NCBI GenBank assembly: GCA_003131925.1
Contig: PKWC01000094.1
Coordinates: forward strand, 1 to 9,388
Source of the DNA: Alphaproteobacteria bacterium
Lineage (GTDB): Bacteria > Pseudomonadota > Alphaproteobacteria > Micropepsales > Micropepsaceae
DNA: 9,388 nucleotides
Direction: 5' to 3'
In this document: one piece after another, positions 1-6,553 of the stretch
Layout: each line of letters begins with the position of its first letter
Position numbering within the stretch: position 1 is the first letter of the stretch
Notes under the pieces: generated by a model
Told to the model about the DNA's origin: nothing
What the model saw: only the letters and a program-made list of their open reading frames with translations
The model's database searches: none
Position numbers and translations under genes: made by a program

Positions 1-108
1 TATGAGTGCATCACGCTCTAGACCTCTGTTAATTGTCGCCGTTCGCGTCTAGGCTGCGTGTAGCGATTTGACCAGGCCGGGGTCACGCTCGTCAATATAA
101 GGATTTCC

Positions 109-1361
109 GTGCTCCGAATTCTGCATATTGCCAACAAATGCATCTTCGCTTGCGGAGTGGCGACGATCGTGTTCGCTCCGCTCGCCGCTGCAAACGCGAC
201 GAGCTTCAACGTTCTTTATGCATTTCAAGGTCCGGATGGCGAACAGCCGCGCGGTGGCCTTATCTCCGACAAATCGGGCAATCTCTACGGCATGACGGAG
301 TTTGGCGGATCCGATGGATGGGCACCGTTTTCGAGCTTGAGCCGGATGGCACTGAAAGCGTGCTCTATTCCTTCACCGTTGAAGACAATGGAAAAGATGG
401 CTATGCGCCCATAGGGGCTCTCATAGAGGACAGGGCAGGCAATTTCTACGGTGCCGCCACTTCGGGAGGCGGGACAGCTGACTGCGGAACGATATTCAAG
501 CTTGCGCCGGGCGGTGTCGAGAAAGTGATTCATGCCTTCGCGGGCGGTAGCGACGGTTGTGAACCTAACGCGGGCCTCCTCGCAGATAAGCATGGCACGT
601 TTTACGGCACGACCGAAACTGGCGGAAATTATAATGGCTACCAGTGCGAACACTATGGCTGCGGTACGGTCTTCAGGCTGGACAGTAACCATGGCATAAC
701 CGTGCTCTATGCATTTCAGGGCGAGAGCGATGGTGCGCTGCCCAACGGCCCCCTGATTTCGGATACTTCAGGAAATCTTTATGGCACGACGTATGGCCCT
801 GGACAATACGACAGCGGGTGTGCCTCGGGTATCGGCCCTTGCGGCACCGTCTTCAAGGTTGCACCGGATGGTACCGAAACTGTGCTCTATGTCTTCTGCA
901 GTCTTCAGTACTGCGCGGATGGAAGCACCCCGCAGGGCGGCTTGATCGCAGATAGCAACGGCAATCTTTACGGCACGACGTATTTCGGCGGCCCGAACGG
1001 TGGAGGCGCGGTATTCAAACTTGCTCTCGATGGGACGGAGACCGTGCTGTTTTCATTCAACTACACAGATGGGTGGGGCCCTGTGGGCAGTCTCGTTACC
1101 GACCGGCAGGGCAGTTTCTATGGGACGACCGACGCGGGAGGCGCCAGATGCAAGGGCGGGGCCGGTTGCGGGGTGATCTTCAAAGTCACGCCTGATGGTA
1201 CGGGAACAACGCTATTTAAGTTTAATAAAGAGCAAGCTAATAGGCCAAACGGTAGCCTTATTTTGTTGAATGGCTATCTCTACGGCACGACAAGTTCCGG
1301 CGGTAACCTCAGCGCATGCCCAAAGGTTGGCTGCGGCACGGTCTTCTCTATCCAAAAGTAG
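109..1361 (+). pseudogene. Exported GloVer-repeat protein, interrupted by a frameshift
   Basis: The GTG at 109 has an AAGGA ribosome binding site at 99-103. It opens a signal peptide (hydrophobic stretch about residues 12-28, likely cleavage after ANA near residue 30) and then the first repeat. That frame ends at 414, but repeat homology moves to another frame at about 320 and runs to the stop at 1361. Restoring one base in the GGG at 320-322 joins the frames into about 417 residues. Seven repeats of about 50-60 residues follow, each with a VLYxF start, a DG..P..GLI.D..GNLYGTT core, and a CGTVFKL..DGTET end. This matches the 'choice-of-anchor tandem repeat GloVer' family, whose function is unknown to me. 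No sorting signal is visible after the last repeat (ends FSIQK), so the product would probably be released to periplasm or exterior. The break may be a real mutation or a homopolymer sequencing error. The family call is confident; pseudogene status is less so. Confidence 0.8.
211..1358 (+). repeat. Seven tandem GloVer-type coding repeats
   Basis: Repeat units begin at about 211, 360, 525, 702, 882, 1044 and 1209, each marked by a VLYxF-like segment. They diverge in spacer length but keep a glycine/tyrosine core. At DNA level the core is nearly identical in some units, for example the segments at about 775-792 and 961-978, which differ at one or two bases. Seven units of this size, each rich in short beta-strand patterns, would fit a seven-bladed beta-propeller. 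That fold is inference, not something seen directly. Confidence 0.75.
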
Positions 1362-1750
1362 AGACGATGCTGGCGGCCGTTGGCGCCCGAGATGTCCGCA
1401 TTGCCACGTGAGTAATTGAACCGGCTACTAAGGCACGCAGGCAGATTTTTTTCGGACCACGGCAATCCACGAGTTCCCATTTTCATCCTCTACGGTGCGC
1501 CGCAGTCGCACACACGCGCTAACGCAATCCTGACGTTTTTCCTTCCGTCTTGTGCAGGTGCAGGAGATAGCGCCCGCGCATTCCGCGGCGCGGGCGCCGG
1601 CCGCGGGGCCTTTCACAAATGGAATCTGGCGCGGCAGAACGAGGCGAGAAAAAGGCTGGCCAAGGCCTGGCGAAAATTCGAAGGCGCCGGACCGTTCTGG
1701 CGATAGGTCGGGCATGGTTCGCGCGCCACAACGGACGTCCGATACGAAAC
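1362..1750. other. Gap without a convincing gene; contains one strong hairpin
   Basis: Open frames here on both strands are arginine/alanine-rich, lack ribosome binding sites and resemble no protein I know, so I read them as chance frames of GC-rich DNA. The one clear structure is a perfect nine-base inverted repeat (GCGCCCGCG at 1570-1578, CGCGGGCGC at 1589-1597, ten-base loop). It lies about 150 bases downstream of the minus-strand gene at 1751-2122 and about 210 bases after the GloVer gene. No T-run follows on either strand, so it is not a standard intrinsic terminator, although it could stall readthrough between the convergent genes. Confidence 0.5.
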
Positions 1751-2122
1751 CTACTTGTGGACCGTCGTCGACGTCGTCGTGCTGGTCGAGTTTCCGAAGC
1801 AGGTTATCGCGCAGACGATTACGGCGGCGGCGACGGTGCCGCCGACGATCAGCGTATCCGTGGACAGAAACATCGCCCGATCCTCGCCAGCTGGCGGGCC
1901 ACGCGACAGTTCCGGAGAGGCAGGCGGAGGCGCGGGCGCTGGAGTCTCGGCGGTGGCTCCGCCCGAAGCAACGCCCCCCGACGTAGCGGCCCCGCCGCTT
2001 TCGCCCTGCGCCAATCGAGTCGGCTGAACGGCCGTACCAGATGCCGTCTGTGCCGCCGACGATGTGATGTTCGCGCTCAGCACCGTAGCTGCGAGCGCAA
2101 ATGCGAACCGGTTCCTGTACAT
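1751..2122 (-). CDS. Small exported low-complexity protein with a C-terminal membrane segment
   Basis: I do not recognise this 123-residue protein. The start at 2122 is supported by a GAGGA ribosome binding site (2128-2132 on the opposite strand), five bases upstream, and by an immediate signal peptide (MYRNRF then AFALAATVLSA, likely cleavage after the AAQ near residue 25). The middle (about 40-80) is rich in Gly, Ala, Ser and Pro, including PAPAPPPASP. A hydrophobic helix follows at about 90-109 (LIVGGTVAAAVIVCAITCF), then a Ser/Thr tail ending TVHK. This suggests an envelope protein with a flexible linker and a C-terminal membrane segment. An extension of this frame runs much further upstream, but that part is antisense to the dehydratase gene and was rejected. 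The gene is divergent from the dehydratase at 2234. Confidence 0.65.
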   Translation of the reverse strand: MYRNRFAFALAATVLSANITSSAAQTASGTAVQPTRLAQGESGGAATSGGVASGGATAETPAPAPPPASPELSRGPPAGEDRAMFLSTDTLIVGGTVAAAVIVCAITCFGNSTSTTTSTTVHK

Positions 2123-2233
2123 CGGAATCCTCAAATTCCCGGACCATCGATCCTCTACCAGCCAAGGGTTGAAACGCCCCAAAAGACGCAAAGCTGCAAG
2201 CGGACGCCAAATCGTGCTAGGCCCTGGCGGGAG

Positions 2234-3196
2234 ATGACCAGCGTCAAATCCGACCAACTCTTGTCTCTCGAAGCCGTTCGAGAAGCTGCCGCGCGGACAG
2301 CACCCTATGTGGGGCGGACGCCCGTCGTCGCGATGACTCCCACGGGGTTGCGCCTCAAGGCAGAAAATCTGCATCCCGTCGGGGCATTCAAATTGCGCGG
2401 CGCCTTCAACGCCATCCTGTCCCTTTCGGAAGCAGAGCGCCGCCCCGGCGTCGTCGCACATTCGAGCGGCAATCATGCCCAGGCCGTCGCTTATGCGGCT
2501 CATAAGCTGGGCATAAAGGCCGTTGTCGTCATGCCGGAGGGCGCTTCGCCTGCCAAGCTCGAAGCGACGAGGCACTGGGGCGCCGAAATTCATCTGGTCG
2601 ATGCGGCGGGGCTGGACCGCGCGCCCACATGCGCAGCGCTCGCACGCGAGCACGGCTACGCAATTATCGAGCCTTACAATTCGCTGGCGATCATGGCCGG
2701 AACAGGCACGATTGCTCTTGAAATCCTGGAACAGTGCCCCGGCACGCGGGTCATCACCGTTCCCGTCTCGGGCGGAGGATTGATCGGCGGAATCGCCGCG
2801 GCGGCTGCGCAATCCGATTCCGGAATTCGTATTATCGGCGTGGAGCCGGAGCTGGCCGCAGATGCACGTGACAGCTTCCGCGCAGGCCGAATTGTGCGCG
2901 TCGACCCGCAACTCGCGATGCGCACCATTGCGGATGGACTTCGCGTGCCTCAACTCGGAGCGTTGCCCTTCGCGCAGATCCAGGCCTTCGTGCACGACAT
3001 GGTGACGGTGTCCGAAGATGCCATCGCCGAAGCGATGCGGCGAGTCGCGCGCGAAGCGCGGCTCGTCGCCGAACCAAGTGGCGCGGTGGCCGCGGCAGGC
3101 GCATTGGCCGCTGGGTTCGACCCCCGGACGACCGTAGCTGTCCTCTCCGGGGGAAATATGAGCCTGGACCGCTATGCCGCCGTCCTCGGCGCCTAG
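2234..3196 (+). CDS. PLP-dependent threonine/serine dehydratase-like enzyme (fold type II)
   Basis: This 320-residue protein has the hallmarks of the threonine dehydratase / serine racemase branch of fold-type II PLP enzymes. The PLP lysine is K53 in GAFKLRGA. The SSGNHAQAVA loop (about 77-86) holds the cofactor ring, the glycine loop SGGGLIGG (about 179-186) binds its phosphate, and SGGN (305-308) lies near the C-terminus. Family members deaminate threonine or serine to 2-oxoacids, or racemise or dehydrate related amino acids. The length is that of a catalytic domain alone, with no C-terminal ACT regulatory domain, as in catabolic rather than biosynthetic enzymes. Some positions vary from the usual pattern (AFK for SFK, GTGT for GQGT), so the substrate is uncertain. 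The ATG at 2234 is chosen because family homology begins about ten residues later. GGGAG touches the start codon with no spacer, so initiation here may be weak or the start slightly different. Confidence 0.88.
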   Translation: MTSVKSDQLLSLEAVREAAARTAPYVGRTPVVAMTPTGLRLKAENLHPVGAFKLRGAFNAILSLSEAERRPGVVAHSSGNHAQAVAYAAHKLGIKAVVVMPEGASPAKLEATRHWGAEIHLVDAAGLDRAPTCAALAREHGYAIIEPYNSLAIMAGTGTIALEILEQCPGTRVITVPVSGGGLIGGIAAAAAQSDSGIRIIGVEPELAADARDSFRAGRIVRVDPQLAMRTIADGLRVPQLGALPFAQIQAFVHDMVTVSEDAIAEAMRRVAREARLVAEPSGAVAAAGALAAGFDPRTTVAVLSGGNMSLDRYAAVLGA

Positions 3197-3198
3197 CC

Positions 3199-3226
3199 TT
3201 GGCAGGGGAGACCCCCTGCCTATATG
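3199..3226 (+). promoter_or_regulatory. Possible promoter for the lemA operon, overlapping a hairpin
   Basis: TTGGCA at 3199-3204 (five of six to TTGACA) and TATATG at 3221-3226 (four of six to TATAAT) are separated by 16 bases. Transcription would then begin near 3233, about 28 bases upstream of the lemA start. The -35 and spacer coincide with a perfect eight-base inverted repeat (GGCAGGGG 3201-3208, CCCCTGCC 3213-3220, loop AGAC) that begins four bases after the dehydratase stop. As RNA from upstream this is a stable hairpin, but without a U-run. It could therefore serve as a partial terminator, an operator, or both. Promoter status rests on sequence match only. Confidence 0.4.
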
Positions 3227-3261
3227 AGGATGCGGGAACGGGTGTATCGGGAAGGGCTCTC

Positions 3262-3864
3262 ATGACTCGACCACATAGGCGCGGCGCGGCGGGCTTTTGC
3301 GCGGCAATTCTCTTGGCCTTTGGCCTTTCGGGTTGCGGCGTGAACGACGTGCCTCGCCAGGACGAACAGGTTAAAGCCGCCTGGAGCGAAGTGCTGAACC
3401 AGTATCAGCGCCGCACCGATCTCATTCCCAATCTGGTTGCAACCGTGAAGGGCTATGCGACCCAGGAACGCACGGTGCTGACGGAAGTCACGCAGGCCCG
3501 CGCCCGCGCGACGCAGATGACAATTCCATCCGACATTCTGTCCAATCCGCAGGCCTTCCACGAATTCGAGCAAAACCAGGCGCGCGTTGGAAATGCGTTG
3601 GGCCGGCTTTTGGCGGTGAGCGAGCGCTATCCCGATCTCAAATCGAACGAAAATTTCCTGGCGCTGCAATCGCAACTGGAGGGTACTGAGAACCGCATTG
3701 CGGTGGCCCGGCGCGACTACATCGATGCCGTGCAGATCTACAACACGACGTTGCGCACCATACCGAGCCGTTGGGTTGCGGCAATCCTCTATCCGGACGC
3801 GAAGGTGAAGCAGACCTTCACCATCAGTGAGCAGGCCCAGCAGGCGCCCAAGGTTCAATTCTGA
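3262..3864 (+). CDS. lemA: LemA family lipoprotein
   Basis: The 200-residue protein starts at 3262 with GAAGGG five bases upstream. An earlier in-frame TTG at 3199 was rejected, because it would put more than 20 polar residues before the signal sequence. Residues 1-25 form a lipoprotein signal peptide with lipobox LSGC and acylated Cys25, so the mature protein is probably tethered to a membrane facing the periplasm. The LemA signature QYQRRTDLIPNLVATVKGYA (about 48-67) is clear, followed by long amphipathic helices consistent with the family's helical-bundle structure. The C-terminal IPSRWVAAILYPDAKVKQTF is also typical. LemA proteins have no settled biochemical role but are repeatedly found beside TPM-domain proteins, as here; the next gene starts seven bases after this stop. 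Family assignment is secure. Confidence 0.93.
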   Translation: MTRPHRRGAAGFCAAILLAFGLSGCGVNDVPRQDEQVKAAWSEVLNQYQRRTDLIPNLVATVKGYATQERTVLTEVTQARARATQMTIPSDILSNPQAFHEFEQNQARVGNALGRLLAVSERYPDLKSNENFLALQSQLEGTENRIAVARRDYIDAVQIYNTTLRTIPSRWVAAILYPDAKVKQTFTISEQAQQAPKVQF

Positions 3865-3871
3865 CCATCTG

Positions 3872-4621
3872 ATGCAGCGAATCTTCCTGCGTTCGATTAT
3901 CTGCGGGCTCGCCTGCCTCCTGCTCGTGATGCAGGGCACGGCGGCCGCGCCTGTCTTTCCTCCGCTTACGGGACGCGTTGTCGATAACGCCGGGATTCTT
4001 TCGCCAGGCACACAGAACAACATCACCGCGCTTCTCGCGCAGGCAGAGAAGCAGACCGGCAATCAGATCGTCGTGGCCACGCTCAAATCGCTGCAGGGCT
4101 ACACGATCGAGCAATATGGCTATCAGCTCGGACGCGCCTGGGGTATCGGACAGAAGGGCAAGAACAACGGCGCGCTGATCATCGTCGTGCAGGGCACGCA
4201 TGACGTCCGAATCGAGGTGGGATACGGACTCGAAGGCGAGCTGACCGACGCGCAAAGCAAAATCATCATCGATGAATTCATGCTGCCCGCCTTTCGGCGC
4301 GGCGATTACGATGCCGGAGTGACAGCGGGAACGCAGGCTGTCATCAAGGTGCTTGGCGGCGTCGCCCTGCAGCCGAGCGCCGACAACTCGCCGGATCGGG
4401 AGCGGAGCGGCGGCGGCGGCATACCCTGGTTCCTCATCGTGTTCCTGATCTGGATCGTGTTCGGCCGCTTTCTATGGCCGCTTCTCTTCCTCGGCGGCGG
4501 TTCCCGCGGCTTCGGCGGAGGAGGTTTCGGTGGTGGTTTCGGCGGAGGCGGATTTGGCGGCGGAGGATTCTCCGGTGGCGGAGGTTCTTTCGGCGGCGGC
4601 GGCGCATCGGGACGGTGGTGA
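3872..4621 (+). CDS. Exported TPM-domain (YgcG-type) protein with glycine-rich tail
   Basis: The 249-residue protein begins at 3872, seven bases after lemA. No strong ribosome binding site is visible, suggesting coupling to lemA translation. Residues 1-26 are a signal peptide (hydrophobic about 8-20, cleavage near TAAA). The TPM domain spans about 30-165: GRVVDNAGILSP opening, QTGNQIVVATLKSLQG strand, ALIIVVQ, and VRIEVGYGLEGELTDAQSKII, all characteristic. A membrane helix lies at about 184-207 (IPWFLIVFLIWIVFGRFLWP). It is followed by a tail of GFGGGG-like units (about 208-245) ending SGRW. The TPM domain would thus be periplasmic and the tail on the other side. Such glycine-rich tails are normal in this family. 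TPM proteins have been linked to phosphatase activity and photosystem repair in plants, but the bacterial role is unclear. The stop codon shares its last base with the next gene's start. Confidence 0.92.
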   Translation: MQRIFLRSIICGLACLLLVMQGTAAAPVFPPLTGRVVDNAGILSPGTQNNITALLAQAEKQTGNQIVVATLKSLQGYTIEQYGYQLGRAWGIGQKGKNNGALIIVVQGTHDVRIEVGYGLEGELTDAQSKIIIDEFMLPAFRRGDYDAGVTAGTQAVIKVLGGVALQPSADNSPDRERSGGGGIPWFLIVFLIWIVFGRFLWPLLFLGGGSRGFGGGGFGGGFGGGGFGGGGFSGGGGSFGGGGASGRW

Positions 4622-5178
4622 TGCGCAGACAGCTTTCCGCCGACGAGAAAGGGCGCATCCTTGCCGCGGTTGCCGCCGCGGAAGCGCGCACACAGGTGCA
4701 CGTTGCCGTATCGATCGTGCCTGCGAGCGATCGCTATCTGCTTTATCCGCTCGTCTGGGCCGCGGTCGCCGCTCTGGTCGCAGGCGGCGCCCTGGCATTC
4801 GCGCGGCCGCATCTTGCGCTTGGCGAAGGCTTCGCGATCGAGGCCATTGTCTTCGTAGCGCTCAGTTTTTTGCTGGACTGGTGGCCGCTTCGTCTTCTGC
4901 TCGTGCCGCGGTACGTTCGCGACTGGCATGCGCAATTGCTTGCGCATCGCGAATTCGCGGCGCGCGTTCTAGCAAGCCACGAGCGCAAGGGCGGCATGCT
5001 TTTCTTTGTCTCGCTGGGCGAGCGGTACGCGGAAATCCTGGCCGATCGCGACACCCATGAACGGGTTGGCGCCGCACGGTGGAACCGCATCGTTGCCGAC
5101 TATGTGGACTCCGCACGGGGCGGGCGCGTCGCAGACGGAATCGTCGCCGCGGTCGCAGCCTGCTCGGCCGTGCTGTAG
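4621..5178 (+). CDS. TPM-like membrane protein with two central membrane helices
   Basis: The 185-residue protein starts at the ATG 4621-4623, overlapping the preceding TGA by one base, which indicates tight translational coupling. In-frame codons further upstream encode an arginine-rich artefact read across the glycine-repeat DNA and were excluded. The N-terminus (LSADEKGRILAAVAAAEART then QVHVAVSIVPAS) resembles the beginning of a TPM domain. Two membrane helices follow (about 40-62 and 71-95). The C-terminal half (about 100-185) contains GGMLFFVSLGERYAEILADRD, resembling the later TPM strands and helices. The TPM fold therefore seems to be split around a membrane hairpin, an arrangement found in the second TPM gene of LemA-TPM operons. 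It probably works in a membrane complex with the two preceding products; that is inference from operon context. The biochemical function is unknown. Confidence 0.85.
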   Translation: MRRQLSADEKGRILAAVAAAEARTQVHVAVSIVPASDRYLLYPLVWAAVAALVAGGALAFARPHLALGEGFAIEAIVFVALSFLLDWWPLRLLLVPRYVRDWHAQLLAHREFAARVLASHERKGGMLFFVSLGERYAEILADRDTHERVGAARWNRIVADYVDSARGGRVADGIVAAVAACSAVL

Positions 5179-5203
5179 AAACCCTCGTCTGGACGTTTTG
5201 GAA

Positions 5204-5218
5204 CGGGACCGCGTCCCG
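5204..5218 (+). repeat. Small hairpin just upstream of the HAD gene ribosome binding site
   Basis: CGGGAC (5204-5209) and GTCCCG (5213-5218) form a perfect six-base stem with a three-base loop. It lies in the 57-base gap between the TPM-like gene and the HAD hydrolase and ends six bases before the GGAGGA at 5225-5230. It could modulate readthrough, mRNA processing or translation of the HAD gene. There is no T-run, so it is not a standard terminator. It may be chance in GC-rich DNA. Confidence 0.3.
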
Positions 5219-5235
5219 CCCAATGGAGGATTCCG

Positions 5236-6075
5236 ATGGCCGGAAAGCCCAGCATTTCCCTTCTGCTTGCCGACGTGGACGGCACCCTGGTCACACGGGA
5301 CAAAGTCCTCACGCCCAGGGCACGGCAGGCGGTTATCCGCCTTCGCGAGCGGAATATCCGTTTCGCGATTACCTCCGGGCGGCCGCCGCGCGGCATGGCG
5401 ATGTTTGTCGATCCGCTGGGACTCGTCGAGCCGATTGCAGGCTTCAACGGCGGTGTGTACGTCGCACCGGACTTGCGCGTTTTGGAAAGCCACGGGCTGT
5501 CGCCAGATGCGGCGCGCAAGGCAGTCGAGCTACTCGCCGGACATGGACTCGATGCGTGGCTTTATACGGGCAATGACTGGTACGTGCGCGATCCCGATGC
5601 GCCTCACGTCGCGCGCGAGGCGCGCACTGTCGTCTTCGCACCAAGCGTCGCAGAGACCTTCGACCCGTTTTATTCGGAGGCGGTCAAGATCGTAGGGGTA
5701 AGTGACGACCAGGCGCGTATGCAATGGGCGAGCAACGAACTCAACCGCGTGCTGGGGGCGGATGCCTCGGTGTCGCTGTCACAATCCTACTATATCGACA
5801 TCACCAATCCGATCGCCAACAAGGCGGCTGTCCTGCGTTATCACGCGAGCCGGCTCGGCATCGCCACATCGGCAATCGCCACCATCGGAGACATGCCGAA
5901 CGATGTGCTGATGTTCCGGGCAAGCGGATTTTCCATCGCAATGGGCAACGCCGCTCCCGATGTGCAGGCCGAGGCGGCCGTGGTGACGGATTCCTGCGAC
6001 GACGACGGTTTCGCCAAGGCAGTGGAGCGATATCTTCTCGATGGTGCCCGCGAAGAATTCGTCGCTCCGGCCTGA
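5236..6075 (+). CDS. Cof-type HAD-IIB hydrolase (sugar-phosphate phosphatase-like)
   Basis: The 279-residue protein starts at 5236 with GGAGGA five bases upstream. Haloacid dehalogenase motifs are complete. Motif I DVDGT (13-17) has nucleophile D13 and acid D15. Motif II is ITSGRP (45-50). The motif III lysine is K196 in IANKAAVL. Motif IV is GDMPNDVLMF (218-227) with Mg-binding D219 and D223. The GFSIAMGNA segment after it and the large cap domain between motifs II and III identify subfamily IIB (Cof type). These cytosolic Mg-dependent enzymes usually dephosphorylate sugar phosphates or similar small metabolites; the exact substrate cannot be read from sequence. The gene lies 57 bases downstream of the LemA/TPM operon on the same strand and may be cotranscribed, although its strong ribosome binding site and the intervening hairpin leave independent expression possible. 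Confidence 0.93.
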   Translation: MAGKPSISLLLADVDGTLVTRDKVLTPRARQAVIRLRERNIRFAITSGRPPRGMAMFVDPLGLVEPIAGFNGGVYVAPDLRVLESHGLSPDAARKAVELLAGHGLDAWLYTGNDWYVRDPDAPHVAREARTVVFAPSVAETFDPFYSEAVKIVGVSDDQARMQWASNELNRVLGADASVSLSQSYYIDITNPIANKAAVLRYHASRLGIATSAIATIGDMPNDVLMFRASGFSIAMGNAAPDVQAEAAVVTDSCDDDGFAKAVERYLLDGAREEFVAPA

Positions 6076-6098
6076 GCGGCCCCCCCGGCGCCGCGCGT

Positions 6099-6314
6099 TC
6101 AGTTGATCTTGGTTTTCTTCGATTTGTTGGCCTCGTGCACGAGCACGTCGTCGCGCCAGACCCTGATGCACTTCAAGCGGACGAAGGTGCTTTCGAACAA
6201 CGCGCGGGCGAGCAGCACGGCGTGTTCGTCGCCGAAACATTGGGCAATAAAGAGACAATTGCGCGTGCCGCTGTCGTTGAGCAGATCGAACCGGTACGTC
6301 ACGCCCGCGCTCAT
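6099..6314 (-). CDS. Small conserved-looking cytosolic protein, function unknown
   Basis: I do not recognise this 71-residue protein. The start at 6314 is chosen because a strong GGAGGAG ribosome binding site lies three bases upstream. A longer in-frame version starting at 6497 has a low-quality N-terminus and no good site. The sequence opens MSAGVTYRFDLLNDSG, continues through a helix-like segment DEHAVLLARALFEST, and ends with VRLKCIRVWRDDVLVHE followed by a basic KSKKTK tail. The strand-helix-strand pattern and the VWRDDxLV ending recall short alphaproteobacterial proteins of unknown function. There are no membrane segments and no metal motif. It converges on the HAD gene with a 23-base gap and lies 239 bases downstream of the dmeF-like gene on the same strand. 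Its gene-like ribosome binding site is the main evidence. Confidence 0.65.
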   Translation of the reverse strand: MSAGVTYRFDLLNDSGTRNCLFIAQCFGDEHAVLLARALFESTFVRLKCIRVWRDDVLVHEANKSKKTKIN

Positions 6315-6553
6315 GGACTCCTCCCGGGCACCACGCGAACGCCCCATCTGGCGGCCAGTGCGGGCATTGTCCACACCCCTACTTGCGATGTCGAGAAAAA
6401 TCTTCCCGCTCGGCGAACCGGTGCATCGGAGAGGATGGAACCAGGAATGTGAATTGACGTTCGCCAGAATTTGCCTCGCTCGGTGGCATTCCCGCACTGA
6501 GAATCTTCGCCCTCGACTGCGACAATTTCGTTGGGCAAATGGGGCTATCTAGG

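Noticed and set aside
1428..2210. Long minus-strand frame of 260 codons
   Set aside because: It is out of frame with the signal-peptide gene at 1751-2122, is arginine-rich and lacks a recognisable motif; it is a shadow in GC-rich DNA.
2123..2995. N-terminal extension of the minus-strand gene at 1751-2122
   Set aside because: It is antisense to a clear PLP enzyme, and the signal peptide and ribosome binding site at 2122 mark the real start.
3220..4062. Minus-strand frame of 280 codons across lemA
   Set aside because: It is antisense to LemA and the TPM gene, which have clear family motifs.
4505..4610. GGCGGAGG-type tandem DNA repeats as a separate repeat element
   Set aside because: They are explained by the glycine-rich tail typical of TPM proteins.
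4306..4947. Minus-strand proline-rich frame
   Set aside because: It is the complement of the glycine-rich TPM tail; proline runs are the expected artefact.
6076..6094. GCGGC/GCCGC inverted repeat between convergent genes as a terminator
   Set aside because: It has only five pairs and no T-run; this is common by chance at this GC content.
5724..6452. Plus-strand 242-codon frame across the HAD 3' end and the small minus-strand gene
   Set aside because: It is out of frame with the HAD motifs and has no coherent protein features.
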